Source: an uncultured Lutibacter sp.
GTDB lineage: Bacteria; Bacteroidota; Bacteroidia; Flavobacteriales; Flavobacteriaceae
Reading direction: 5' to 3'
NCBI RefSeq assembly: GCF_947495725.1
Contig: NZ_CANLZZ010000002.1
Span: forward strand, 620,001-684,000
DNA: 64,000 nucleotides
The translations under genes were made by a program, and so were the position numbers. The notes under the pieces are model-generated. The model worked only from the letters and a program-made list of their open reading frames with translations, was not told the origin of the DNA and ran no database searches. Shown in pieces: positions 54,117 through 62,595 of this stretch; positions within the stretch are counted from its first letter, which is position 1; the number at the start of each line of letters is the position of its first letter.

Positions 54117-54292
54117 TAAGTATGGGGCATTATAGAATGTGGTAAAAGGTTTTTAAAAATAAATTAATACACATATAAAAAACTGTAAAAAGACATAAAA
54201 TATGAATAAAGAACGGATAATGAGATAAATAAAAAATACGCAGAACAAAAATGTAACTACGTATTTTCGAAATCAACTCTAAAAAGTGGAGT

Positions 54293-55006
54293 TTAGCTAT
54301 CTAAAAAATAATTGTGCTCGGATATTTCTTTCCGTAAAAGGTGTAGGTTTGGTATGCCAATCTTTTTTCCTTGAATAGTTAAAAGTCCTTCTTTTTTAAG
54401 GGCAGATATAGTTCTAATAACTTGTTCGTCTGTTGTTCCGGCGAAATCTGCAATTTCTTTTCTTTTTAATTGAATGTTTAAAAATTCTTTGTGATTTGTT
54501 CCGAACTTACGATGTATATATAATAAGGTGTCTACAACTTTTTCTCGAACTGTCATTTGCGCAATTGTTTTAACTTTTGTTTCAGATCTATTTAGTTCTT
54601 CAGCGTAAAATTTCATAAAATCTAAAGTTAAGCTCGGTATTTTTTGGAGCATTTCATTTAGTGTGTCATTTGAAAAATTACATAAAATAGTGTCTTCTAG
54701 AGTGGAGGCTCCAATGGAGTAATTTTTTTGAATGCCAAATCCTCTATGTCCAATGATTTCACCGTCATTAACAAATCGGAGTATTTGTTCCCTTCCGTAA
54801 ATTCCTGTTTTTAATACCTTGGCTTTCCCTTTATAAACAAAAAATAATCCATTAGTTGGGGTGCCTTCTAATATAAATTGCTGATTTTTTTTACAAGAAA
54901 TAGTATTCTTCAAAAGAGCAAGTTCTTGCATTAATTCGGAAGAAATATTTTTTTTTATTAAACAGTTTGTGTTTAAACAGGTGTTGCATTCAACTTTTGT
55001 TCTCAT
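54293..55006 (-). CDS. Crp/Fnr-family regulator with N-terminal cysteines
   Basis: 237 aa. An N-terminal Cys group, ECNTCLNTNC (Cys 7, 10, 15), resembles the Fe-S ligands of Fnr, with further Cys at about 38 and 110 as possible fourth ligand. The cyclic-nucleotide-type sensor domain spans about 25-145 and a dimerisation helix about 130-155. The winged helix-turn-helix spans about 170-225, with recognition helix TTDEQVIRTISALKKE, which keeps the Glu and Arg that contact G:C in Crp/Fnr sites. It sits in the nitrate cluster and is a good candidate for binding TACGTA-N4-TACGTA, perhaps in response to oxygen, NO or redox state. Confidence 0.88.
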   Translation of the reverse strand: MRTKVECNTCLNTNCLIKKNISSELMQELALLKNTISCKKNQQFILEGTPTNGLFFVYKGKAKVLKTGIYGREQILRFVNDGEIIGHRGFGIQKNYSIGASTLEDTILCNFSNDTLNEMLQKIPSLTLDFMKFYAEELNRSETKVKTIAQMTVREKVVDTLLYIHRKFGTNHKEFLNIQLKRKEIADFAGTTDEQVIRTISALKKEGLLTIQGKKIGIPNLHLLRKEISEHNYFLDS

Positions 55007-55053
55007 ACAAAAATATTTTAGTAGTTGTAATTTAAGGTTGGCGTGTTTTTAAT

Positions 55054-55830
55054 TTAAATATAGGAATTAAGTACACGTTGAATTTCTTCATCTAAGTATG
55101 AAGGGTGTTCGGCTACCACATCTCCAATTACAATTATTCCTGGTGATGAGTAATCTATTGTTTCAATGATATTTTTGTAGTTATTTATAGTGTCTATAAC
55201 AATTGTTTCATTTGGAAGAGAACCATTTTGTATAATTGCAAAAGGTGTAAATTTATGTCTATGGGTTTTGATGTTTTCCATGATTAGTGAAAAATTACGT
55301 AGTCCCATTAATATAACCAAGGTTGCGGAAGATTGAGCGCCAAGCTCAATGTCTTTTGAAATATTTCCGTTGGAAGTTGTGCCGGTAATTACCCAAAAAC
55401 TTTCATTTATAGTTCTTTTAGTAAGTGGGATTCCTTGCATTGAAGGTACCGCTAAAGAGCTGCTTATTCCGGGTATTATTTCTGTTGAAATATTGCAAGA
55501 TTCTATGTAGTTAATTTCTTCAGAGCCTCTACCAAATACAAATGGATCGCCTCCTTTTAGTCTTACAACATGTCCTAATTCCTGAGCTTTTAGAACTAAT
55601 AATTGATTAATTTCATCTTGAGTTAATCTATGATTGTTAAATCTTTTTCCTACATATATACAAGGTGTCCCTTTTTTTGCATACTCTAAAATTTCTGGAT
55701 TTACTAAAGCATCATATAAAATACAATCTGCTTGCTCAATAGCTTTTAAACCTTTTAATGTAATTAAATTTTTGTCGCCGGGGCCAGCGCCTACTAATGT
55801 TACTTTTGAGTTGTTGTTTTTTATAAACAT
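55054..55830 (-). CDS. cobA: Uroporphyrinogen-III C-methyltransferase (SUMT), nitrate-cluster copy
   Basis: 258 aa. The same motifs as the copy at 39371 are present: TLVGAGPGDKNLITLKG, VRLKGGDPFVFGRGSEE, IPGISSSLAVPSMQGIPLTKR and FWVITGTT. It provides precorrin-2 for siroheme, here needed by NirB. The gene is 47 bases upstream of the Fnr-like regulator on the same strand and divergent from nirB, sharing its TACGTA-rich control region. Confidence 0.94.
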   Translation of the reverse strand: MFIKNNNSKVTLVGAGPGDKNLITLKGLKAIEQADCILYDALVNPEILEYAKKGTPCIYVGKRFNNHRLTQDEINQLLVLKAQELGHVVRLKGGDPFVFGRGSEEINYIESCNISTEIIPGISSSLAVPSMQGIPLTKRTINESFWVITGTTSNGNISKDIELGAQSSATLVILMGLRNFSLIMENIKTHRHKFTPFAIIQNGSLPNETIVIDTINNYKNIIETIDYSSPGIIVIGDVVAEHPSYLDEEIQRVLNSYI

Positions 55831-55874
55831 AATAAGGTAAATATAAGTATGTTAATTAATATTCTTTGCGAAAA

Positions 55875-55928
55875 TACGTAAAAAAAACCACAATACGTAG
55901 TTTAATTAAGTAAAAATACGTAGTTTTG
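55875..55928 (+). promoter_or_regulatory. nirB promoter with three TACGTA sites
   Basis: TACGTA at 55875-55880, 55894-55899 and 55917-55922. The -7 box TAGTTTTG (55921-55928) overlaps the last site by two bases. No -33 TTG is seen. The same region lies upstream of the divergent cobA gene. Confidence 0.6.
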
Positions 55929-55954
55929 TAATGTAATACTTAAAAAATAGTAGT

Positions 55955-58471
55955 ATGAAGTCAATATTAGTAATAGGAAATGGAATGGTTGGTTATAAGT
56001 TTTGTGAGAAATTTGTAGCAAAAAAAACATCTGAAAATTTTAAAATTACGGTTTTTGGTGAAGAGCCAAGGCCTGCTTATGATAGGGTTCATTTAAGTGA
56101 ATTTTTCGAAAATGGTGATGCAAAAGCATTAGAAATGGCTCCGCGTTCTTGGTATGAAGAGAATAATATTGAGCTAATTACAAATGAAAGAGTTACAGAT
56201 ATTCATAGAGCTTCAAAAACAATTACTACTATAAATGAGAAAACATTTAGTTATGATTATTTAGTATTGGCTACAGGTTCCTCTGCTTTTGTGCCTTCAA
56301 TAAAAGGTGTAGAAAAAGAAGGTGTTTTTGTATATAGAACCATTGAAGATTTGGAAGGAATGATGGCGTATGCTGATCAACTTAAAAAGACCAATCCAGA
56401 AGCAAAAGCTGCGGTTTTAGGTGGTGGACTTTTAGGTTTAGAAGCTGCAAAAGCAGTAATGGATATGGGTTTAGAACCTCACGTTGTTGAATTTGCTTCC
56501 AAATTAATGCCGCGTCAGTTAGATACTAGAGGAAGTAGTGTTTTAAAAAATAAGCTGGAGAGTATGGGAATCCATATTCATTTGTCTAAAGCAACTAATA
56601 AAATTTTAGGTGAAAACGCAATCACTGGAATGGAGTTTGGTGAATACGACAAGATTAATGTTGATATGTTGGTGGTTTCTGCTGGTATTCGTCCGCGTGA
56701 TGAGTTGGGGAAAACTTGTGGTTTAGAAATGGGAACACGTGGCGGAATTGTGGTGAACAAAAAAATGCAAACTTCAGATCCTGAAATTTTTGCAATTGGT
56801 GAAGTAGCTCTATATAATAATATGATTTATGGTTTGGTTGCTCCAGGTTACGAAATGGCTGATGTTGCTGTAGATCAAATTTTGGGAACTTCAGAAACTT
56901 TAATGACTGAAGATATTGACATGTCAACCAAATTAAAATTAATTGGTGTTGATGTGGCTAGTTTTGGAGAACCGTTTATGCCAGTTGAAAAAGGGTATTC
57001 AATAATTTTTGAAAATAAAACTAAAGATTTATATAAAAGAATCAATGTAAGTCACGATGGGAAAAAACTATTAGGAGGAATTTTAATTGGTGATGCATCG
57101 GATTATAATATGTTTCATCAAATATATTTAAACGGATTGCCAATTCCTGAAGATGCTGAAGAATTAATTTTAGGCGCTAGAGGAGAAGGAGGTTCATCTT
57201 TTGGAAGTGCTATGGATATTCCTGATGCTGCGCAGGTTTGTTCTTGTGAAAGTGTTACAAAAGGAGCAATTTGTTCTTCAATAACTGAAGGCGGTTGTAA
57301 TAGTTTAGCGGATGTAATTTCTAAAACCAAAGTAACAACAGGTTGTGGAGGTTGTAAGCCAATGGTAGTTGATTTGGTAAATGAAACCTTAAAATCACTT
57401 GGTAAAGAAGTGAAAGAAACTATTTGTGAGCATTTTGCATATACACGTCAAGAATTATTCGGAATTATTAAAGTAAAACAACTAAAAACCTTTGACGAAG
57501 CTATTGATACGTGTGGAAAAGGTGATGGCTGTGAAATTTGTAAGCCTTTAGTTGCTTCAATTTTTGCAAGTTTATACAATGATACTGCAAATAAAGAAGA
57601 AGTAATTCAAGATTCAAACGATAAGTTTTTAGCAAATATTCAACGAAACGGAACCTATTCCGTAGTGCCAAGAATTCCTGGAGGAGAAATTACACCAGAC
57701 AAACTAATTGTAATTGGTCAAGTAGGAAAAAAATACAATTTATATACAAAAATTACGGGTGGTCAGCGTATCGATTTATTTGGTGCGCAGCTAAACGATT
57801 TACCTGCTATTTGGAAAGAATTAATTGATGCTGGTTTTGAAAGTGGTCACGCGTATGGAAAATCTTTAAGAACTGTAAAAAGTTGCGTTGGATCTTCTTG
57901 GTGTAGATATGGAATGGACGATAGTGTAGGTTTTGCCATTGAATTAGAAAATAGGTATAAAGGTTTGCGTTCTCCGCATAAATTTAAAGGTGGTGTTTCT
58001 GCTTGTATTAGAGAGTGTGCCGAGGCAAGAGGAAAAGATTTTGGAATTATTGCTGTTGAAGGTGGATGGAATTTGTATGTAGGTGGAAATGGTGGAGCAA
58101 CTCCACGCCACGCACAATTATTAGCCGAGCAAATAGATAATGAAACTGTAATAAAATATTTAGACAGATTTTTTATGTATTACATAAGAACTGCTGCGCC
58201 ATTAATGAGAACTTCAACTTGGTTAGATAAATTAGAAGGAGGAATTGAACAGTTGAAAAAAATTGTTATTGATGATAGCTTAAATATTGTAAAAGAATTA
58301 GAAACTGAAATGCAAAGTTTGGTGGATGCATACCAATGTGAATGGAAACAAGCTATTGAAAATGATGATATGGTTTCAAGATTTCAACATTTTGTAAATT
58401 CTGAAGCAACAGACGATAATATTGTGTTTGTTCCAATGAGAGAGCAAAAACAACCTGCGGCTTGGAATTAA
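55955..58471 (+). CDS. nirB: Assimilatory nitrite reductase [NAD(P)H] large subunit
   Basis: 838 aa. Residues 1-320 are a pyridine nucleotide-disulfide oxidoreductase (ILVIGNGMVGYKF, AAVLGGGLLGLEAAKAV, IFAIGEVA). Two BFD-like [2Fe-2S] segments follow, at about 428-475 (CSCESVTKG ... CGGCKP) and 490-535 (CEHF ... CEICKP). The sulfite-reductase half domains follow from about 560. Siroheme/[4Fe-4S] ligands are CVGSSWC (about 645-651) and CIRECAE (about 685-691). It reduces nitrite to ammonium with six electrons from NAD(P)H. First gene of nirB-nirD-DUF4202-kinase. Confidence 0.97.
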   Translation: MKSILVIGNGMVGYKFCEKFVAKKTSENFKITVFGEEPRPAYDRVHLSEFFENGDAKALEMAPRSWYEENNIELITNERVTDIHRASKTITTINEKTFSYDYLVLATGSSAFVPSIKGVEKEGVFVYRTIEDLEGMMAYADQLKKTNPEAKAAVLGGGLLGLEAAKAVMDMGLEPHVVEFASKLMPRQLDTRGSSVLKNKLESMGIHIHLSKATNKILGENAITGMEFGEYDKINVDMLVVSAGIRPRDELGKTCGLEMGTRGGIVVNKKMQTSDPEIFAIGEVALYNNMIYGLVAPGYEMADVAVDQILGTSETLMTEDIDMSTKLKLIGVDVASFGEPFMPVEKGYSIIFENKTKDLYKRINVSHDGKKLLGGILIGDASDYNMFHQIYLNGLPIPEDAEELILGARGEGGSSFGSAMDIPDAAQVCSCESVTKGAICSSITEGGCNSLADVISKTKVTTGCGGCKPMVVDLVNETLKSLGKEVKETICEHFAYTRQELFGIIKVKQLKTFDEAIDTCGKGDGCEICKPLVASIFASLYNDTANKEEVIQDSNDKFLANIQRNGTYSVVPRIPGGEITPDKLIVIGQVGKKYNLYTKITGGQRIDLFGAQLNDLPAIWKELIDAGFESGHAYGKSLRTVKSCVGSSWCRYGMDDSVGFAIELENRYKGLRSPHKFKGGVSACIRECAEARGKDFGIIAVEGGWNLYVGGNGGATPRHAQLLAEQIDNETVIKYLDRFFMYYIRTAAPLMRTSTWLDKLEGGIEQLKKIVIDDSLNIVKELETEMQSLVDAYQCEWKQAIENDDMVSRFQHFVNSEATDDNIVFVPMREQKQPAAWN

Positions 58472-58493
58472 AAATTTTTTAAACTAAAGAAAA

Positions 58494-58871
58494 ATGGATA
58501 CAATTTTAAATAAATACAGTACAGTTAAAGAAAGTGACGTAAAGGTTTGGTTTAAGACTGCTGAGGTTAATAAATTCGCAAAAAATGGCGGTGTTTGTGT
58601 AAAATATAAAGATTTGCAGATTGCAGTTTTTAATTTTGAAAGAAGAAATAAATGGTACGCTTGTCAAAATTTATCTCCGGAGAAAAAAGAAAATGTATTG
58701 TCAAGAGGTATGATTGGTGATGATAAAGGAATTCCTAAAGTAGCTTGTCCGTTACATAAAAAAACATTTTCACTAGAAACTGGCGAAAATTTAAATGGAG
58801 ATTTAGCTCCAATTGCAACTTATCCTGTGAAAATAGAAGGCAACTTTGTGTATATCGGATTTTCTGAATAG
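58494..58871 (+). CDS. nirD: Nitrite reductase small subunit, Rieske-like
   Basis: 125 aa with a Rieske fold. The second ligand pair position reads CPLHKKTF (C-x2-H), but the first reads ACQN, lacking the His of C-x-H. NirD proteins commonly have lost cluster ligands and act structurally with NirB, so no [2Fe-2S] cluster is expected here. It begins 22 bases after nirB. Confidence 0.93.
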   Translation: MDTILNKYSTVKESDVKVWFKTAEVNKFAKNGGVCVKYKDLQIAVFNFERRNKWYACQNLSPEKKENVLSRGMIGDDKGIPKVACPLHKKTFSLETGENLNGDLAPIATYPVKIEGNFVYIGFSE

Positions 58872-58895
58872 ATTTGGCTTTAAATCTTATCATTT

Positions 58896-59480
58896 ATGCA
58901 ATCAGAAAAATTTAAAAAAGCAATAGAGTTATTTGATAAAGCAAACGCACAAGATCCTAATATTGAGGTTTTTGAAGGGAAAGAGTTTCCAAAAGAATTA
59001 ATTTATGCGGAACGTATGACGGCGCAATTAGATAAATTCGCTCCAAATTCGTCTGAAGCATTGCAACTAACAGTACGTTGCCAGCATATTTGTAGATGGG
59101 AAATTCCAAGAGATTCTTATGAAATGAATAGAGTTGGGTATTTAACTTGGCGAAAAGATTTAAAAGATTTTCACGCAAAAAAAGCTACTGAAATTTTACA
59201 AGAAGTTGGGTATAGTAAAGAAGTTATTAATGAAGTTGAATTTTTACTATTGAAAAAACAATTGAAAAAAAATGCGGATACCCAAACTCTAGAAGATGTT
59301 GTTTGCTTGGTGTTTTTAGAATTTTATTTTTTAAAATTTTCTAAAAAATATGCTGAAGAAAAACTGATTGATATTGTTCAGAAAACGTGGAAAAAAATGT
59401 CTGAGAAAGGGCACGAAGCTGCGTTGAAATTAGAATTGCCAAAATCGGCATTAGAACTTATTACAAAAGCACTTAGTTAA
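58896..59480 (+). CDS. DUF4202 domain-containing protein
   Basis: 194 aa, cytosolic. The pattern KAIELFDKANAQDPN, ELIYAERMTAQLDKFAPNSSEALQLTVRCQHICRWEIPR and YLTWRKDLKDFHA matches DUF4202, an all-helical family with conserved Arg, His and Glu residues. HICRW resembles an HD-type metal site, hinting at a hydrolase, but no reaction is known. The family is regularly found beside assimilatory nitrate/nitrite genes. It starts 24 bases after nirD. Confidence 0.9.
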   Translation: MQSEKFKKAIELFDKANAQDPNIEVFEGKEFPKELIYAERMTAQLDKFAPNSSEALQLTVRCQHICRWEIPRDSYEMNRVGYLTWRKDLKDFHAKKATEILQEVGYSKEVINEVEFLLLKKQLKKNADTQTLEDVVCLVFLEFYFLKFSKKYAEEKLIDIVQKTWKKMSEKGHEAALKLELPKSALELITKALS

Positions 59481-59493
59481 AAGTTTTACTTTT

Positions 59494-61317
59494 ATGAGTG
59501 ATAAAAACAATGGTATATCGATAGATAATTCTACCTTTTTTAAATTTAGAAGGTTGTATTTACTCGCGTTTTTATTTATTGCAGCAACAATAGTTATTGC
59601 TCAAATTCTTATTCAAAAACATTTAGATTCTCAAATTAACGATTCGCGAATTATTAACATTGCAGGTAGGCAACGAATGTTGAGCCAGAAATTGGTTAAA
59701 GAATCACTTTTTTTGTTATATGCAGACAAAAATGAACAGCTAAAAAGGGCCTCAATAATAAAAGAGAGTAATGCCAGTTTTTTAAAATCTCACCAAGATT
59801 TACAAAGTGAAGTTAATGATTTAGGGATGTTAACCAAAAACAATCCTGAATTAAAAATACTATTTAAAGAAATAGATGCTTCACATATTAATTTGGTTAA
59901 TTCTTGTAATTCTTTGGTGAAATTAGTTAATGAGAACATAGAGATTTCTATAGATTCAATACAACATTATATTTCAATTTTAAAAAAGGAAGAGCAGCCA
60001 TTTTTAAATAAAATGAATGAAATTGTATTTAAGTTTGACGAAATAAGTCAGCAAAAAGTAAAGGAGTTAAAACAAAAAGAATACATTTTATTGGTAATTT
60101 CATTATTGATTTTATTGTTTGAAATGTTGTTTTTGTTCAAGCCAATTTCAATTCATATTAAAAAAGTAATCCGCGATTTAATTGTTACAAAAAAAGAGGC
60201 TCAAGATAAAGCTCAAAAAATAGAGGAGTTATATCTTGCAAAAGAAGCATCTTTACAAGAATTAAAAGGCTTGAATTATGCTTTAGATAATGCAGCTTTA
60301 TTTGTTAGTGTTGCTCAAGATGGATCTATTGTGCATATGAGCAAGAAATTTAAAAGTTTGTTGGAGATAGATGCTTCTGTAAATGAAAAGACTTACTTAG
60401 AAGAGTTGTTACAAATAGAAGGAGGAGAACATCAAACGATAAGAGAACTTTTAAAAGGGAAAAGAAGATCTATTTGGGTTGGAGAATTGGAAATTTACAC
60501 AAAGAAAGAGCGGAGAATTTGGTTAGAAATGTCTATAATTCCAATGAATCAATTAAAGAATAATCAACGTGTATTAATTCTGTGTACTGATATCACAAAA
60601 CGAAAAGAATCTCAACAAGAGATCGATATTTTAAATGAGGAGCGATTTTTAGAAGAAGTAAATCAACAAAAAATGCAGGCAAGTCAAATTGTTGAAGCTC
60701 AGGAGGAAGAGAGGAAAAGGATTGCTAAAGATATTCACGATGGAATTGGGCAAATGTTGACAGCCTTAAAATTTACTATTGAATCTGTTAATCCAGAAAA
60801 TACGGAGGCAACTTCAACTAAAATTGTTAGGTTAAAAGACCTTTTAGGAAGTTTAATTAAAGAGGTAAGAACGGTAACTTTTAATTTAACACCACCAGAA
60901 TTAATAGATTATGGTATAGTACCAACTATTCAAAAATTAGCTGAAAGATTGTCGAGTTTTACAGGGAAGCAAATCTTTTTTGAAAATAAAACCGATTTTA
61001 AAGGAAGATTCGATTCTTTAGTAGAAACAAATCTATATAGAGTAGTACAAGAGGCTGTAAATAATTCACTAAAATATGCCGATGCTAATTATATTTTAAT
61101 TTCAATTAGTCATTCAGAGCAGGTTTTGAGTATTGTAATTGACGATGATGGTAAAGGATTTGATTCAGAAAAACTATTGACTGAAAAAAAGGATGCCGGA
61201 ATGGGGCTGTTTTTTATGAAAGAAAGAATTAGTTATATAAATGGCCGAATTTTTATTAATTCTTCAAAAAATAATGGAACTCGCATTACAATTAATATAA
61301 ACTTAGAGAATTCATAA
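59494..61317 (+). CDS. NarX-like sensor histidine kinase with PilJ-type N-terminal domain
   Basis: 607 aa. A membrane helix lies at about 18-42, then a periplasmic helical domain starting RIINIAGRQRMLSQKLVKE (about 54-72). The GRQRMLSQ box corresponds to the nitrate-binding P-box of NarX/NarQ and PilJ-type sensors. A second helix (about 205-222) leads to a coiled coil and a PAS domain (about 260-375). The HisKA_3 region follows with AQEEERKRIAKDIHDGIGQML (His near 415), and an ATPase domain with NNSLKYA, DDDGKGFD and GMGLFFMKER. It is likely the nitrate/nitrite sensor for the NarL-type regulator at 46021-46707. Confidence 0.92.
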   Translation: MSDKNNGISIDNSTFFKFRRLYLLAFLFIAATIVIAQILIQKHLDSQINDSRIINIAGRQRMLSQKLVKESLFLLYADKNEQLKRASIIKESNASFLKSHQDLQSEVNDLGMLTKNNPELKILFKEIDASHINLVNSCNSLVKLVNENIEISIDSIQHYISILKKEEQPFLNKMNEIVFKFDEISQQKVKELKQKEYILLVISLLILLFEMLFLFKPISIHIKKVIRDLIVTKKEAQDKAQKIEELYLAKEASLQELKGLNYALDNAALFVSVAQDGSIVHMSKKFKSLLEIDASVNEKTYLEELLQIEGGEHQTIRELLKGKRRSIWVGELEIYTKKERRIWLEMSIIPMNQLKNNQRVLILCTDITKRKESQQEIDILNEERFLEEVNQQKMQASQIVEAQEEERKRIAKDIHDGIGQMLTALKFTIESVNPENTEATSTKIVRLKDLLGSLIKEVRTVTFNLTPPELIDYGIVPTIQKLAERLSSFTGKQIFFENKTDFKGRFDSLVETNLYRVVQEAVNNSLKYADANYILISISHSEQVLSIVIDDDGKGFDSEKLLTEKKDAGMGLFFMKERISYINGRIFINSSKNNGTRITININLENS

Positions 61318-61333
61318 ATATATAAACAGTTGT

Positions 61334-61364
61334 TTGTAATTCATAAGAATATGCCGTTTATTTG
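61334..61364 (+). promoter_or_regulatory. Probable metH promoter
   Basis: TTG (61334-61336), 20 bases, TTTATTTG (61357-61364); one mismatch to TAnnTTTG, as before the other SAM-I riboswitch. Confidence 0.5.
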
Positions 61365-61391
61365 CACAAAGTTCATAAACATAGTTAATTA

Positions 61392-61491
61392 GTTATTAAG
61401 AAAGGCAGAGGGAATAGACCTGTTGAAGCCTTAGCAACCCTTTAAAGCTAAAGAAGGTGCTACGTTCTACCATTAATTTTGGACAGATAAC
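61392..61491 (+). promoter_or_regulatory. SAM-I (S-box) riboswitch upstream of metH
   Basis: P1 strands GTTATT (61392-61397) and GATAAC (61486-61491) enclose AAGAAAGGCAGAGGGA, GAAGCCTTAGCAACC and AAGAAGGTGCTA, nearly identical to the copy at 29121. The gene starts 58 bases after it and no clear terminator lies between. Confidence 0.92.
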
Positions 61492-61549
61492 ATTCACTTC
61501 AAAGTAATGCTACTTAATAACTTCCGACTGTTTATGTAAAAATTATAAA

Positions 61550-62542
61550 ATGGAAGACATCCGAAACATATTAAAAGATAAAATCCTAGTGCTCGATGGT
61601 GCTATGGGAACTATGATTCAACAGTATAACTTTACTGAAGAGGATTATAGAGGTCAAAAATTTAAAGATTTTCATATTTCTGTAAAAGGAAATAATGATA
61701 TGCTTTCAATTACACAACCTGAAGCTATTAAAGAAATTCATGCAAAATATTTAGAAGCAGGTGCTGATATTATTGAAACCAATACGTTCTCATCTACTAC
61801 AATTGCTATGGCTGATTATGAGATGGAAGATTTTGTATATGAGTTAAACTTTGAATCTGCTAAAATAGCTAAAGAAGTTGCAAAAGAATTTACAGATAAA
61901 AACCCAAATAAACCTCGTTTTGTAGCGGGTTCAATTGGGCCAACAAATCGTACGGCAAGTATGTCTCCCGATGTAAACGATCCCGGTTTTAGAGCTGTAA
62001 CTTTTGACGATTTAAGAGTTGCATACAGGCAACAAGCAGAAGCTTTAATTGATGGAGGAGTAGATTTATTGTTAGTAGAAACAGTATTTGATACTTTAAA
62101 TGCAAAAGCAGCCTTGTTTGCTATTGAAGAATTAAAGGCAGAAAGAAATATAGATATTCCAATTATGCTAAGTGGAACCATTACTGATGCAAGTGGAAGA
62201 ACTTTATCTGGACAAACTGCAGAGGCTTTTTTAATTTCTGTTTCACATATTCCTTTATTAACAGTTGGTTTTAATTGTGCTTTAGGAGCAAAGCAATTAA
62301 CACCACATTTAGAAGTATTATCGCAAAAAGCAAGTTTTGGAGTGTCCGCACATCCAAATGCAGGTTTACCAAATGCTTTTGGAGAATACGATGAAACTCC
62401 AAGTCAAATGGCTGAACAAATCAAAGAATATTTAGAAAAAGGATTGATAAATATTATTGGTGGATGTTGTGGTACAACTCCGGCACATATAAAAGCTATA
62501 GCTGATATTGCTAATGGCTATAAGCCAAGGTTGGTTAGTTAA
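61550..62542 (+). CDS. metH: Methionine synthase, homocysteine-binding subunit (split MetH, N-terminal part)
   Basis: 330 aa. This is a stand-alone homocysteine S-methyltransferase domain: [14 protein letters not shown] (about 13-26), [12 protein letters not shown], and zinc ligands in FNCALG (Cys near 243) and GGCCGTTP (Cys pair near 307). The frame closes normally and the rest of methionine synthase follows as a separate gene. Such splits are common in Bacteroidota, and the two parts must assemble to move the methyl group from methyltetrahydrofolate through cobalamin to homocysteine. It is under SAM-I riboswitch control. Confidence 0.93.
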   Translation: MEDIRNILKDKILVLDGAMGTMIQQYNFTEEDYRGQKFKDFHISVKGNNDMLSITQPEAIKEIHAKYLEAGADIIETNTFSSTTIAMADYEMEDFVYELNFESAKIAKEVAKEFTDKNPNKPRFVAGSIGPTNRTASMSPDVNDPGFRAVTFDDLRVAYRQQAEALIDGGVDLLLVETVFDTLNAKAALFAIEELKAERNIDIPIMLSGTITDASGRTLSGQTAEAFLISVSHIPLLTVGFNCALGAKQLTPHLEVLSQKASFGVSAHPNAGLPNAFGEYDETPSQMAEQIKEYLEKGLINIIGGCCGTTPAHIKAIADIANGYKPRLVS

Positions 62543-62556
62543 AAGATTTAATTTTA

Positions 62557-62582
62557 CGTCATTCTGAACTTGTTTCAGAATC
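62557..62582. repeat. Dispersed 26-bp hairpin repeat, copy 2 (inside the metH operon)
   Basis: Reverse-complement match, with one difference, to the repeat at 40875-40900. It lies in the 53-base gap between the two metH genes and could form a hairpin in the mRNA. Confidence 0.75.
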
Positions 62583-62595
62583 TCATTCTTATAAA

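Noticed and set aside
62543..62595. Frameshift or sequencing error splitting metH
   Set aside because: The first gene ends in a complete domain, a 53-base spacer with a dispersed repeat follows, and the second part has a proper ATG; split metH is normal in this phylum.
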